Assembly: GCA_028290225.1 (NCBI GenBank)
Contig: JAQGKH010000278.1
Coordinates: 1-15,755, forward strand
Source of the DNA: Devosia sp.
GTDB taxonomy: Bacteria > Pseudomonadota > Alphaproteobacteria > Rhizobiales > Devosiaceae
Length of the DNA: 15,755 nt
Reading direction: 5' to 3'
Part shown: positions 1 to 7,190 of the stretch, in pieces
Numbering within the stretch: the first letter of the stretch is position 1
How the letters are laid out: every line of letters starts with the position of its first letter
Notes under the pieces: generated by a model
What the model was told of the DNA's origin: nothing
Databases searched by the model: none
What the model saw: the letters and a program-made list of their open reading frames with translations, nothing else
Made by a program: the position numbers and the translations under genes

Positions 1-691
1 CGGCCACGACATTGATGAAGGTGATGATGAGGCCGGCAATGGCGTCGCCGCGCACGAATTTGCTGGCGCCGTCCATGTTGCCGAAAAAGGCGCTTTCGCC
101 TTCGAGTTCAGCGCGGCGCAGCTTGGCGGTGGTTTCATCGATCAGCCCGGCGGAAAGGTCGGCGTCGATGGCCATCTGCTTGCCAGGCATGGCATCGAGG
201 TTGAAGCGGGCGGCCACCTCGGCGATGCGGCCCGAGCCCTTGGTGATGACGATGAAGTTCACCAGCACGAGGATGGCGAAGACCACCACGCCAATGATGA
301 AATTGCCGCGCATGACGAAATGCCCGAAGGCTTCGATGACGTGGCCGGCTGCATCAGTGCCGGTGTGACCTTCCGAGAGGATCAGGCGCGTGGTGGCGAG
401 GTTCAAGCCGAGCCGCAGCATGGTGGCGATCAGCAGCACCGTGGGGAAACTCGAAAATTCCAGCGGCTTCTGGATAAACAGCGCGGTCATCAGGATCATG
501 ACCGAAAACACGATCGATACCGCCAGCAGCCCATCAAGCAGGAGGGGCGGCATGGGCACGATCAGGATGACGATGAGGCCCATGACCCCGGTGGCCAGGG
601 CGATATCGCCCGAACGCAGGGTGTCGAGCACCGCGCCGGTGGTTGGCAGCTTGAAGGCCGGGCGGGTGCGCAGGCTGGGCAGATCGCTCAT
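1..691 (-). CDS. flhA: FlhA, flagellar export gate protein (N-terminal 230 residues, cut by window edge)
   Basis: FlhA is the large inner-membrane component of the flagellar type III export gate; it couples proton flow to substrate export. Reading the minus strand from the ATG at 691 gives 230 residues with no stop before the window edge. Hydrophobic segments lie near residues 31-46, 52-72, 82-92, 131-150 and 214-230, as expected of the membrane half. The family signature is clear at about 92-107, with LRLGLNLATTRLILSE. The cytoplasmic receptor half lies outside the window. The start overlaps the stop of the upstream small ORF (ATGA, 688-691) and has no good ribosome-binding site, so translation is probably coupled. 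It is last in the visible fliF operon. The family assignment is very secure; only the C-terminus is unseen. Confidence 0.96.
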   Translation of the reverse strand, partial: MSDLPSLRTRPAFKLPTTGAVLDTLRSGDIALATGVMGLIVILIVPMPPLLLDGLLAVSIVFSVMILMTALFIQKPLEFSSFPTVLLIATMLRLGLNLATTRLILSEGHTGTDAAGHVIEAFGHFVMRGNFIIGVVVFAILVLVNFIVITKGSGRIAEVAARFNLDAMPGKQMAIDADLSAGLIDETTAKLRRAELEGESAFFGNMDGASKFVRGDAIAGLIITFINVVA

Positions 692-894
692 GCGCTGGCG
701 TGATCCAGGGTAATGTCGCGCTCGATAGCGGGCGCTTCTGCTTCCTCCTGGGCCGTGGGCGCGGCGGGAGCGGTGGCCAGGTGATCGGTGCTGACGGCGA
801 GCGTCAGGGCGGCGATGATGGCCAGAGCAAAGGCGGAGGGCTCGCGCGAAGCGAGTTCTGGCCTGCCGGCTTCAGCCGAGATTGGCGAGCCCAT
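688..894 (-). CDS. Small hypothetical single-pass membrane protein between flbD and flhA (68 aa)
   Basis: This is a 68-residue ORF that I do not recognise. It has a polar N-terminus (1-20), one hydrophobic stretch at about residues 21-37 (around AFALAIIAALTLAVS), then an Ala/Pro/Glu-rich acidic tail. It could be a one-helix inner-membrane protein with a short soluble tail. Its ATG at 894 shares a base with the flbD stop (TAATG), and its TGA overlaps the flhA ATG (ATGA). This back-to-back coupling is the main argument that it is translated. There is no convincing Shine-Dalgarno sequence of its own. A role linked to FlhA or the export gate is only a guess from position. It could also be a non-conserved linker ORF whose main use is to carry ribosomes from flbD to flhA. 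Confidence 0.6.
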   Translation of the reverse strand: MGSPISAEAGRPELASREPSAFALAIIAALTLAVSTDHLATAPAAPTAQEEAEAPAIERDITLDHASA

Positions 895-2261
895 TATGCG
901 ACCGCCCGGCGTTCGCCCGGCTCGGGCACCGGGGTGCCTTCATCGGCATATTGGTTGAGCTTGTTGCGCAGGGTGCGGATCGAAATGCCGAGGATGTTGG
1001 CGGCGTGGGTGCGATTGCCCAGGGTGTGATCGAGGGTATCGAGGATCAGGTCGCGCTCCACATCGGCCACGGTGCGCCCCACCAGCGCGCGCGACATGGC
1101 TTCGGCGGTTTGGGACAATTGCGCCGAGAGCGAGCCGGCCGAGGCGACCTCGTTAAGGCCCATCCCGTCAGGCAAGACGATGGCGTCGGCGGTGATGGTG
1201 TCGCCGGAAGACAGCAGCACGGCGCGATGCAGGGTGTTTTCCAGTTCGCGCACATTGCCCGGCCAGGGTGCGCGCACCAGGGCGTCGCGGGCATCGGCGG
1301 CCAAGATGCGAGGCGGCAGGCCGTTGGCCTTGCTGTATTTGGCAACGAAATGCTCCGACAGGGCGACGATATCGCCGGGCCGGTCGCGCAGGGCGGGGAG
1401 CTTGAGGTTAACGACGTTGAGGCGGAACAGCAGGTCTTCGCGGAAGGAGCCTTCGCGCACGGCATCGGCGAGATTGCGGTTGGAGGTGGCCAGAATGCGG
1501 ATATCCACCGGCACGGGCTTGCCGCCGCCGACGCGGTCGATCAGGCGCTCCTGAATGGCGCGCAGCAGCTTGGCCTGCAGCCGCACATCCATTTCCGAGA
1601 TTTCATCGAGCAGGAGCGTGCCGCCCGAGGCTTCCTCGAACTTGCCGATGCGGCGGGCAACGGCCCCGGTAAAGGCGCCCTTCTCGTGGCCGAAGAGCTC
1701 GCTTTCGAGGAGCGCCTCGGGGATGGCGGCGCAGTTGACGGAGATGAAAGGCTTGGAAGCGCGCCTGGAGCGGGCGTGGACGTATTTGGCGACCACTTCC
1801 TTGCCCGTACCGGACTCCCCGGTGATGAGGATGGAGGCGTCGGAGCCGGCAATCTGATCGGCCATGCGCACGATGCGGGCCATCGCCGGGTCGCGGAACA
1901 GGAAATCGGAGGAGTCGCGGGCCACCGCGGCAATCACGGCGGCGATCAGTTCGGCGTCGGGGGGCAGGGGGATGTATTCCTTGGCGCCGGCGCGGATGGC
2001 GTTAACGGCGGCCGCCGCATTGGTTTCAACGCCGCAGGCAACGACGGGCACGGCGATGCGCTCGGCCTGGAGGCCGCCGATCAGGCGGGCGATGTCCATC
2101 ATCACATCGACCAGCAGCAGATCGGCGCCGCGACCGGCGCGGAGCGTGGCGAGGGCGATTTCCACCGATGGGGCATGGGCGACCTTGGCGCCGCCATCCA
2201 TGGCCATCTTGGTGGCGGTGCTGAGCTGGCCTTCAAGGGCTCCGACGATGAGCAGACGCAT
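894..2261 (-). CDS. flbD: FlbD-type sigma-54-dependent flagellar transcriptional activator
   Basis: This enhancer-binding protein of 455 residues activates late flagellar genes with RNA polymerase-sigma54. Residues 1-115 form a receiver-like domain. Residues about 120-350 form the AAA+ domain, with Walker A GESGTGKE (148-155), the sigma-54-contacting GAFTGA loop (195-200), Walker B GGTLLLDE (213-220) and FREDLLFRL (273-281). A Fis-type helix-turn-helix lies at about 415-438. The receiver lacks the usual N-terminal acidic pair, reading MRLLIVGALEG, although an Asp is present at 52. This fits Caulobacter FlbD, which has a degenerate receiver and is controlled by FliX rather than by simple phosphorylation. 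The start has a good AAGGGG site overlapping the fliN stop, 12 bases after fliN. The fliF-fliG-fliH-fliN-flbD order matches the Caulobacter fliF operon and supports the name. Confidence 0.93.
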   Translation of the reverse strand: MRLLIVGALEGQLSTATKMAMDGGAKVAHAPSVEIALATLRAGRGADLLLVDVMMDIARLIGGLQAERIAVPVVACGVETNAAAAVNAIRAGAKEYIPLPPDAELIAAVIAAVARDSSDFLFRDPAMARIVRMADQIAGSDASILITGESGTGKEVVAKYVHARSRRASKPFISVNCAAIPEALLESELFGHEKGAFTGAVARRIGKFEEASGGTLLLDEISEMDVRLQAKLLRAIQERLIDRVGGGKPVPVDIRILATSNRNLADAVREGSFREDLLFRLNVVNLKLPALRDRPGDIVALSEHFVAKYSKANGLPPRILAADARDALVRAPWPGNVRELENTLHRAVLLSSGDTITADAIVLPDGMGLNEVASAGSLSAQLSQTAEAMSRALVGRTVADVERDLILDTLDHTLGNRTHAANILGISIRTLRNKLNQYADEGTPVPEPGERRAVA

Positions 2262-2273
2262 GGCGGTGACCCC

Positions 2274-2606
2274 TTATTGTGGCTTGATGACTTCGGTCAT
2301 GGTGACGCCCAGGCGGCTTTCCACCAGCACGATTTCGCCGCGAGCGACGAGGCGGTCGTTGACCAGGATCTCGACGGCTTCGCCAACCTGACGATCCAGT
2401 TCGATGACGGTGCCCACATCCATGCGCAGCAGTTGGGAGACCGGCATCTTGGTGCGGCCCAGCACCACGGAAATGCGGACGGGAACGTCGAACACCGCCT
2501 CGAGATCGGCCGCGGTGCGCTCGATATGGGCTTCGGGGCCGCGGCCCATGCCGGGAGCGGCCATTTCCTCGAAGCTGATGTTGTCGCTGTCGGTGGGGGC
2601 GCTCAT
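2274..2606 (-). CDS. fliN: FliN, flagellar motor switch / C-ring protein
   Basis: FliN forms the lower C-ring of the flagellar switch and helps dock the FliH-FliI export ATPase complex. The 110-residue product has a short polar N-terminus (1-35) and a SpoA/SpoA-like beta domain at about 36-106. Hallmarks include VPVRISVVLGRTKM and the GxVIELDRxVGE segment near 65-77, then VNDRLVARGEI and a C-terminal RLGVTMTEVI. The start chosen is the ATG at 2606, which overlaps the fliH stop as ATGA and follows a GAGGAG ribosome-binding site. The frame stays open further upstream, but that reading is Arg/His-rich out-of-frame FliH sequence and was discarded. Length is typical of short alphaproteobacterial FliN. 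Confidence 0.95.
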   Translation of the reverse strand: MSAPTDSDNISFEEMAAPGMGRGPEAHIERTAADLEAVFDVPVRISVVLGRTKMPVSQLLRMDVGTVIELDRQVGEAVEILVNDRLVARGEIVLVESRLGVTMTEVIKPQ

Positions 2607-3253
2607 GGATGCGTCTCCTCGTTGGGGGTGCGCCGATGGCCGGCGCTGAGATAGGCGGCGATGCGGGCGTCGATGTCGCGGGAGATGGCTGACAGGTCGC
2701 GCACCAGCCCGCCATCGACCCATTCCAGGCGTCCATCGCCGAGGCGCTGTTCGGGATCACCCATGACGATCAGGCGACCGGAAAAGCCTGAAGTGGCCAT
2801 GTGGCCGGTGGCAATATCGCGCACCGCATCGGCGATCTCGGGATGGCAGCGGATCACCAGATGCGGCACGCCTTCAAGATTGGCCATGCATTCGGCGATC
2901 AGGCCTTCGAGTTCGGCGGTGGGCTGGCGAGCTAAGAGCTGCAGCGCCAGTTTGCGGCCGATGCTGGCAGCCAGTTCCACCGCCTCGCGCCGGCTGGCTG
3001 ACGTGGCATCATCAAGGGCGGCTGCCATTTCGGCGCTGCGGGTGGCAAGGGTCGCTGCGGCAGCGGCAATGGTCTGGGCGGCCATGGCGGCGGCATTTTG
3101 CGCGCCCGCAGCAAAGCCTTGGGCATAGCCTTCCTCGCGCGCCTGGGCGACGAGCTGGGCCACCAGATCCTCGGGCATGGTGGCGCGGGGCGCGGCGGCG
3201 CCGGGGCGCTGGCCCAGGTCGAGGTCAAAGGTGAAGCGGGCGAGGGCGGCCAT
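2603..3253 (-). CDS. fliH: FliH/FlbE-like flagellar export apparatus regulator
   Basis: This is a 216-residue protein in the fliH (Caulobacter flbE) position between fliG and fliN. FliH binds and restrains the FliI ATPase and tethers it to FliN. The N-terminus is followed by an Ala-rich helical region (about 35-105) with EEGYAQGFAAGAQN and small-residue spacing, as in FliH. The C-terminal domain ends in GDGRLEWVDGG (172-182), which matches the acidic/aromatic turn seen in alphaproteobacterial FliH. The ATG at 3253 lies 3 bases past the fliG stop and lacks a clear Shine-Dalgarno, so it is probably translated by re-initiation from fliG. Sequence conservation in this family is low, so the call rests on order, composition and the C-terminal motif together. 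Confidence 0.85.
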   Translation of the reverse strand: MAALARFTFDLDLGQRPGAAAPRATMPEDLVAQLVAQAREEGYAQGFAAGAQNAAAMAAQTIAAAAATLATRSAEMAAALDDATSASRREAVELAASIGRKLALQLLARQPTAELEGLIAECMANLEGVPHLVIRCHPEIADAVRDIATGHMATSGFSGRLIVMGDPEQRLGDGRLEWVDGGLVRDLSAISRDIDARIAAYLSAGHRRTPNEETHP

Positions 3254-3256
3254 GGG

Positions 3257-4336
3257 CTAAAGGATCATCTGGTCGTCGGACTTGGCTTTGAGGATGACGA
3301 TTTCACCCTGAGCGGCCAGATCCTTGGCGGTGGAAACCATGCGCCCTTGGGCTTCATCCACGTCCTTGAGACGCACCGGTCCCATGGTTTCCATGTCGTC
3401 CTTGAGCATCTTGGTGGTGCGCGCGGACATGTTCTTGAAGAAGAACTCCTTGAGGGTTTCGTTGGCGCCCTTGAGCGCCAAGGCCAGTTCAGCCTTGTCC
3501 ATCCGGGCCAGCAGCGTTTGGACGGCCGAAGCGTCGAGCTTGGCCAAGTCCTCGAAGGTGAACATCAGGGCCTTGATGCGCTCGGCGTCCTCGCGGCTGT
3601 TTTCCTCAAGGCCAGTGATGAAGCGCGCCTCGGTCTGGCGATCAAAGCTGTTGAAGATTTCCGCCATCTGTTCGTGGCTGTCGCGGCGCTTGGTGTGCGA
3701 CAGGGTCGACATGAATTCGGTGCGCAGGGTGTTCTCGATTTTTTCGAGGATTTCCTTTTGCACCGGGTCCAGCCCCAGCATGCGCTGGATCACGTCCATG
3801 GCGAGCGCTTCGGGGAATATGGCGAGCACCTTGCTGGCGTGTTCGGGGGAAATCTTGGACAGCACCACGGCGATGGTCTGGGGGTATTCGTTCTTGAGAT
3901 AGGTCGCCAGCACGTCTTCCTGAACGTTGGAGAGCTTTTCCCACATGTTGCGGCCGGCGGGGCCGCGGATTTCTTCCATGATCGAGGCGACCCGGTCCTG
4001 AGGCAGGAAGGACAGCAGCAGGCGCTCGGTCGAGTCGGTATTGCCCGAAAGCGAGCCGTTGGAGGAGATGTTGGTGACGAATTCGATCATCAGAGCATCC
4101 AGCATGGACTGGGTGATGGGGCCGAGGCGCACCATGGCGCGGCTCAACTGCTTGATCTCCGTCTCATCGAGTTCATCGAAGATGGGCCTGGCGTGATCGG
4201 GGCCCAGCGCCAAAAGCAGCGCTGCGGCCTTTTCGTCGCCCTTGAGAGGACGATCGGGGGCGCCATTGCCGATCACCAGCTGCTTGCCGAGCGTGGTGGC
4301 GGGGTCTGTTTCAACCGATTGGGAGACCAGGGCCAT
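3257..4336 (-). CDS. fliG: FliG, flagellar motor switch / torque-generating protein
   Basis: FliG sits on the MS ring, contacts stators and turns ion flow into torque. The 359-residue product contains the N-terminal FliF-binding domain (about 30-115), the middle domain with the surface motif EYPQT (150-154; EHPQT in E. coli), and a C-terminal domain with MFTFEDLAKLD (258-268) and the charged torque helix around 292-330 (KEFFFKNMSARTTKMLKDD). All three domains look intact. Length is slightly above the usual 330-350 because of about 30 extra N-terminal residues before the first helix. The ATG at 4336 follows the fliF stop by 3 bases (TAAccgATG), implying coupled translation. Confidence 0.97.
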   Translation of the reverse strand: MALVSQSVETDPATTLGKQLVIGNGAPDRPLKGDEKAAALLLALGPDHARPIFDELDETEIKQLSRAMVRLGPITQSMLDALMIEFVTNISSNGSLSGNTDSTERLLLSFLPQDRVASIMEEIRGPAGRNMWEKLSNVQEDVLATYLKNEYPQTIAVVLSKISPEHASKVLAIFPEALAMDVIQRMLGLDPVQKEILEKIENTLRTEFMSTLSHTKRRDSHEQMAEIFNSFDRQTEARFITGLEENSREDAERIKALMFTFEDLAKLDASAVQTLLARMDKAELALALKGANETLKEFFFKNMSARTTKMLKDDMETMGPVRLKDVDEAQGRMVSTAKDLAAQGEIVILKAKSDDQMIL

Positions 4337-4339
4337 CGG

Positions 4340-5968
4340 TTATGCCGCGTTGCTCAGCCAGCCGCGCAAGATCAGCGCCGCCTGCTTGGGGTTTTCTTCA
4401 ACAAGGGTGCCGACCGTCTTGAGGGTTTGCAGCTGGCTTTCCCCCAGGCTGCGGGCACTGGACATCCAGTCAGGCGCGCCATTGGCGTGTTCGGGGGCGC
4501 CGATGGGCACCAGCTGACCATCCGCACCCATGGCCGCAGCGCCGCCCAGTTCGGTGGCGGGGGGCAGGGCGAGCGGCTTGATTTCAGGGGTCAGCACGCG
4601 CTTGAGCAGCGGGCGGAGCACGAAGAAAACCAGCGCCAGGGCGATCAGCAGGGTCACCGCCATTTCGGCCCCGTTCATCAGGTCGTCGCGGGTGAAATCC
4701 AGCAGGCCCGCGGCGCCATCGGTGCCCGGCAGGCTGAGCTCGGGCCGCTCGGCGAACTGCATGTTGACCACTTCAACGCTGTCGCCGCGGCTTTCCGAAT
4801 AGCCCACGGCCGAGCGGACAAGGGTGAGCACCTGGGCGATTTCCTCGGGCGTACGGGGGCTGTAGGTCAGGTTGCCGGCGCCATCATCGGCATAGATGCC
4901 GTCCACCACCACGGCCACGGAAAGGCGCTTGATGCTGCCCGCTTCGGTGACCGCGGTCTGGGTGGTCTTGGAGATCTCGTAGTTGGTGACTTCCTCGGAG
5001 GTGGTGCCTTGTTCGGTGGTGCCGTCACTGGCAGTGGCCGAGGCGCCGGGCAATTCATTGGCGATGGTCACCTGGTTCTGGGCGGCGCCGGACTGGTTTT
5101 CCTGCTCGCGCAGCTGGGTGGAGCGCACCACCTGGCCTTCGGGGTCAAAGGTTTCCGAGGTGGTGGTGGAGCGGTTGAAGTCCATTTCGGCGGCGACTTC
5201 AACGCGGGCGCGGCCGGCGCCAACGATGTTGGCGAGCATGTCTTCAAGGCGGGTGCGCAGGCGATTTTCGTAGCCCAGGGTTTTTTCGGCGGCTTCGCCG
5301 GCCAGTTGGCCTTCGGCGCCATCGCCGGTGCCTGATGCCAGCAGGGTGCCGGTGTCATCGACAATGGAAACGCGGCTGGGCGACAGGCCCTCGATGGCGG
5401 AGGCAACCAGGTGCTGAACGGCGCGGATTTCGCCGGTGGCCAGTTCGCCGCGCACCGCCAGGACAATGGAAGCTGACGGGTCCTTGCGCTCGCGGCGGAA
5501 CAATTCGCGCTCGGGCAGCACCAGATGAACGCGGGCCGACTTGATGCGGGCAAGCGAGGAGATGGTGCGGGCCAGCTCCCCCTCAAGGGCGCGAACATTG
5601 TTGATGTTCTGCACAAAGCTTGTGGCGCCCAGCGTATTTTGTTCGTCAAAGATCTCGTAGCCGACTTGGCCACGGGTGGGCAGGCCAGCGCCGGCCAGAT
5701 CCATGCGCAGCTTGGTAATCTGTTCGCGCGGCACGAGAATGGTATCGCCTTCGCCGCGCAGCTCGAAAGGAATGTTGAGGGTTTGCAGTTCGGTGACAAT
5801 GGCAGACGAATCTTCCAACGCCAGACCGGTGTAAAGCGGCGCGAAGCTCGGCGCCGAGGCGCGCATCATCAGAAAGCCGAAGAAGCCCAGCATCAGCACC
5901 GCCACCATGGCCATGGCAGCAAGACGCGGCAGGCCGATGCGATTGATGAGCTGGGTCAGGTTGTCCAC
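4340..5968 (-). CDS. fliF: FliF, flagellar MS-ring protein (GTG start)
   Basis: FliF oligomerises into the inner-membrane MS ring on which the flagellum is built. The 542-residue product has a first membrane helix at about 17-35, a periplasmic ring-building region (about 45-430) with the conserved GLALEDSSAIVTELQ and ARVHLVLPERELFRRE (145-160) stretches, and a second helix at about 436-452. A cytoplasmic FliG-binding tail follows, ending LVEENPKQAALILRGWLSNA. The start is GTG (5968). No in-frame ATG or other start lies between it and an in-frame stop at 5984-5986, so the start is forced. The Shine-Dalgarno is weak. This is the first gene of the operon; the CtrA-type site lies 64-82 bases upstream of the start. 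Confidence 0.97.
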   Translation of the reverse strand: MDNLTQLINRIGLPRLAAMAMVAVLMLGFFGFLMMRASAPSFAPLYTGLALEDSSAIVTELQTLNIPFELRGEGDTILVPREQITKLRMDLAGAGLPTRGQVGYEIFDEQNTLGATSFVQNINNVRALEGELARTISSLARIKSARVHLVLPERELFRRERKDPSASIVLAVRGELATGEIRAVQHLVASAIEGLSPSRVSIVDDTGTLLASGTGDGAEGQLAGEAAEKTLGYENRLRTRLEDMLANIVGAGRARVEVAAEMDFNRSTTTSETFDPEGQVVRSTQLREQENQSGAAQNQVTIANELPGASATASDGTTEQGTTSEEVTNYEISKTTQTAVTEAGSIKRLSVAVVVDGIYADDGAGNLTYSPRTPEEIAQVLTLVRSAVGYSESRGDSVEVVNMQFAERPELSLPGTDGAAGLLDFTRDDLMNGAEMAVTLLIALALVFFVLRPLLKRVLTPEIKPLALPPATELGGAAAMGADGQLVPIGAPEHANGAPDWMSSARSLGESQLQTLKTVGTLVEENPKQAALILRGWLSNAA

Positions 5969-6011
5969 GCCGGTACTCGATGTTCACGTCAACGGCGATA
6001 AAGCAGCCGCC

Positions 6012-6019
6012 CGGCAAAA
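6012..6019. promoter_or_regulatory. CGGCAAAA element near the fliF start site, possible FlbD (ftr-like) site
   Basis: The octamer CGGCAAAA in the fliF leader recurs exactly inside the palindrome at 9448-9462, upstream of the fliK sigma-54 promoter. It lies between the CtrA-type box and the fliF start, roughly where the -10 region or start point would fall. In Caulobacter, FlbD represses fliF from an ftr element near its promoter, so a repressor role here is possible. An 8-base match alone is weak evidence. Confidence 0.35.
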
Positions 6020-6031
6020 ATTACCTAGCCT

Positions 6032-6050
6032 ATGGTAAACATTGTCTTAA
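6032..6050 (-). promoter_or_regulatory. CtrA-type binding site upstream of fliF
   Basis: On the minus strand the sequence reads TTAA-N7-TTTACCAT, one mismatch from the CtrA consensus TTAA-N7-TTAA(CCAT). It lies 64-82 bases upstream of the fliF GTG, in the right orientation for the box to overlap the -35 region of a class II flagellar promoter, as at fliF in Caulobacter. The same intergenic region precedes the divergent glutathione S-transferase, but the orientation favours fliF. Confidence 0.65.
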
Positions 6051-6095
6051 CTATTGAGCGGACAGGCAGAAATTGCCGATTGGAGAAGCGAGATC

Positions 6096-6719
6096 ATGCT
6101 GAAGGTGCTGGGGCGGGTAACGTCCATCAATGTGCGCAAGGTGCTGTGGGCGGCCGATGAGCTGGGGCTGGCCTATGAGCAGGAAGACTGGGGGCTGCCG
6201 CTGCGCGATCCCAAGGTGCCCCAGTTCCTGGCGCTCAACCCCAACGGGCAGGTGCCGGTGCTGCTCGATGACGGCTTTGCCTTGTGGGAAAGCAACGCCA
6301 TCCTCATTTACCTGGCCGAAAAGGCCGGGGACGGGCGCCTGCTGCCGCAGAATGCGCAGAAGCGGGGACTGGCGCTGCAATGGCTGGGCTGGCAGGCGAG
6401 CGAGCTGAACCCGACCTGGGGCTATGCCGTGCAGGCGCTGCTGCGCCATACGCCGGGCTTTGAGGATAGCTCACGCATTGCCGAGTCATTGCGGCGCTGG
6501 GGCGAGGCCATGGCGATACTGGAAGGGGCGCTGGCGGATGGGCGGCCATTTGCGGCGGGGCAACTATTCACCGTGGCCGATATTGCCCTGGCCCTGTCAG
6601 TGCATCGCTGGGTCAAGACGCCGGCTGAAAAGCCCGGCCTGCCGGGGGTGGAAGCCTACCATCAACGCATGATGGCGAGACCTGCAGGGGCCAAGTGGAT
6701 GGCCGATCCGTTGTTTTAA
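6096..6719 (+). CDS. Glutathione S-transferase family protein
   Basis: This is a 207-residue soluble enzyme of the GST fold, which conjugates glutathione to electrophiles or uses it for related reductions. The thioredoxin-like N-terminal domain (about 1-78) contains TSINVRKVLWAADELGL, with Ser10 as the likely catalytic-site residue. It also has the cis-Pro segment NPNGQVPVL (48-56) and the glutathione-binding ESNAILIYLAEK (65-76). The helical C-terminal domain holds the conserved FTVADIALA (158-166). The ATG at 6096 follows GGAGA at a 9-base spacing; a TTG start 42 bases upstream lacks a good site. It is transcribed away from fliF and ends at a strong terminator. Nothing in the context gives its substrate, and a link to motility is unlikely. 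Confidence 0.9.
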   Translation: MLKVLGRVTSINVRKVLWAADELGLAYEQEDWGLPLRDPKVPQFLALNPNGQVPVLLDDGFALWESNAILIYLAEKAGDGRLLPQNAQKRGLALQWLGWQASELNPTWGYAVQALLRHTPGFEDSSRIAESLRRWGEAMAILEGALADGRPFAAGQLFTVADIALALSVHRWVKTPAEKPGLPGVEAYHQRMMARPAGAKWMADPLF

Positions 6720-6721
6720 CA

Positions 6722-6750
6722 AAAAACCCGCAGACAAGCTGCGGGTTTTT
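6722..6750. terminator. Bidirectional rho-independent terminator between the GST gene and sciP
   Basis: A perfect 12-bp stem, AAAAACCCGCAG / CTGCGGGTTTTT, surrounds a 5-base loop. The A/T tract on both sides gives a run of U in either direction, so it can end both the GST transcript and the converging sciP transcript. Confidence 0.93.
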
Positions 6751-6773
6751 GATGCTTTCGGAACGAACCTGGA

Positions 6774-7052
6774 TCAGCCTTCGCGATAGTGCTGGATCCA
6801 GGTGGTGCGCAGGCCGGCCAATCCGTGCTTGTCGATGGCGGCCTGCCAGTTCAGGAATTCATCGACGCTGAGGGTGTAGCGGTCGCAAGCCTCTTCGAGG
6901 CTGAGCAGACCACCGCGCACCGCAGCGACAACTTCGGCTTTACGACGAATGACCCACCTCCGCGTATTTGCGGGAGGAAGATCTGCGATCGTGAGCGGAC
7001 TTCCGTCCGGTCCGATAACGTACTTAACGCGAGGACGCATCTGTACGGTCAT
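6774..7052 (-). CDS. sciP: SciP (DUF1153), CtrA antagonist / cell-cycle regulator
   Basis: SciP is a small helix-turn-helix protein that, in Caulobacter, binds CtrA at promoters in G1 cells and blocks recruitment of RNA polymerase, limiting CtrA-activated genes including flagellar ones. The 92-residue product is full length and shows the family pattern: YVIGPDGSPLTIADLPP (11-27), TRRWVIRRKAEVVAAVRGGL (30-49) and the helical LSLEEACDRYTLSVDEFLNW (50-69), ending RTTWIQHYR. The ATG at 7052 has an AGAGAG site. It lies 138 bases downstream of flgD on the same strand, so it may have its own promoter; a CtrA-like pair of half sites sits about 50 bases upstream. The family assignment is strong; the function is transferred from Caulobacter. 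Confidence 0.93.
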   Translation of the reverse strand: MTVQMRPRVKYVIGPDGSPLTIADLPPANTRRWVIRRKAEVVAAVRGGLLSLEEACDRYTLSVDEFLNWQAAIDKHGLAGLRTTWIQHYREG

Positions 7053-7102
7053 TTTACTCTCTACTCAACCTGACCATAGGAAAGCAGAGTAGCGATGCTG
7101 AC

Positions 7103-7117
7103 TTAAAATTCAGCTAA
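7103..7117 (-). promoter_or_regulatory. Possible CtrA half-site pair upstream of sciP
   Basis: The minus strand reads TTAG-N7-TTAA, one mismatch from TTAA-N7-TTAA, and ends 50 bases upstream of the sciP ATG. sciP is activated by CtrA in Caulobacter, which makes the site plausible. The surrounding sequence is AT-rich, so such matches also arise by chance. Confidence 0.4.
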
Positions 7118-7190
7118 GGGGAAACGAACAACAGGTTAAGAATAGACAGGAAAATCAATACATTCCGTCCCGAATGCGTGTCGAGACGGG

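Noticed and set aside
882..2654. Long plus-strand open frame (590 codons) opposite flbD and fliN
   Set aside because: It is an antisense shadow of GC-rich coding DNA: Gly/His/Gln/Asp-rich with no domain, while the minus strand holds a clear FlbD, FliN and part of FliH.
3098..5335. Very long plus-strand open frame (745 codons) opposite fliH, fliG and fliF
   Set aside because: It has the same antisense composition bias with no recognisable domain. The FliF and FliG motifs on the other strand are unambiguous.
6051..6449. Minus-strand open frame of 132 codons opposite the GST start
   Set aside because: Low-complexity Gln/Pro/His shadow with no start signal; it would overlap a clear GST gene.
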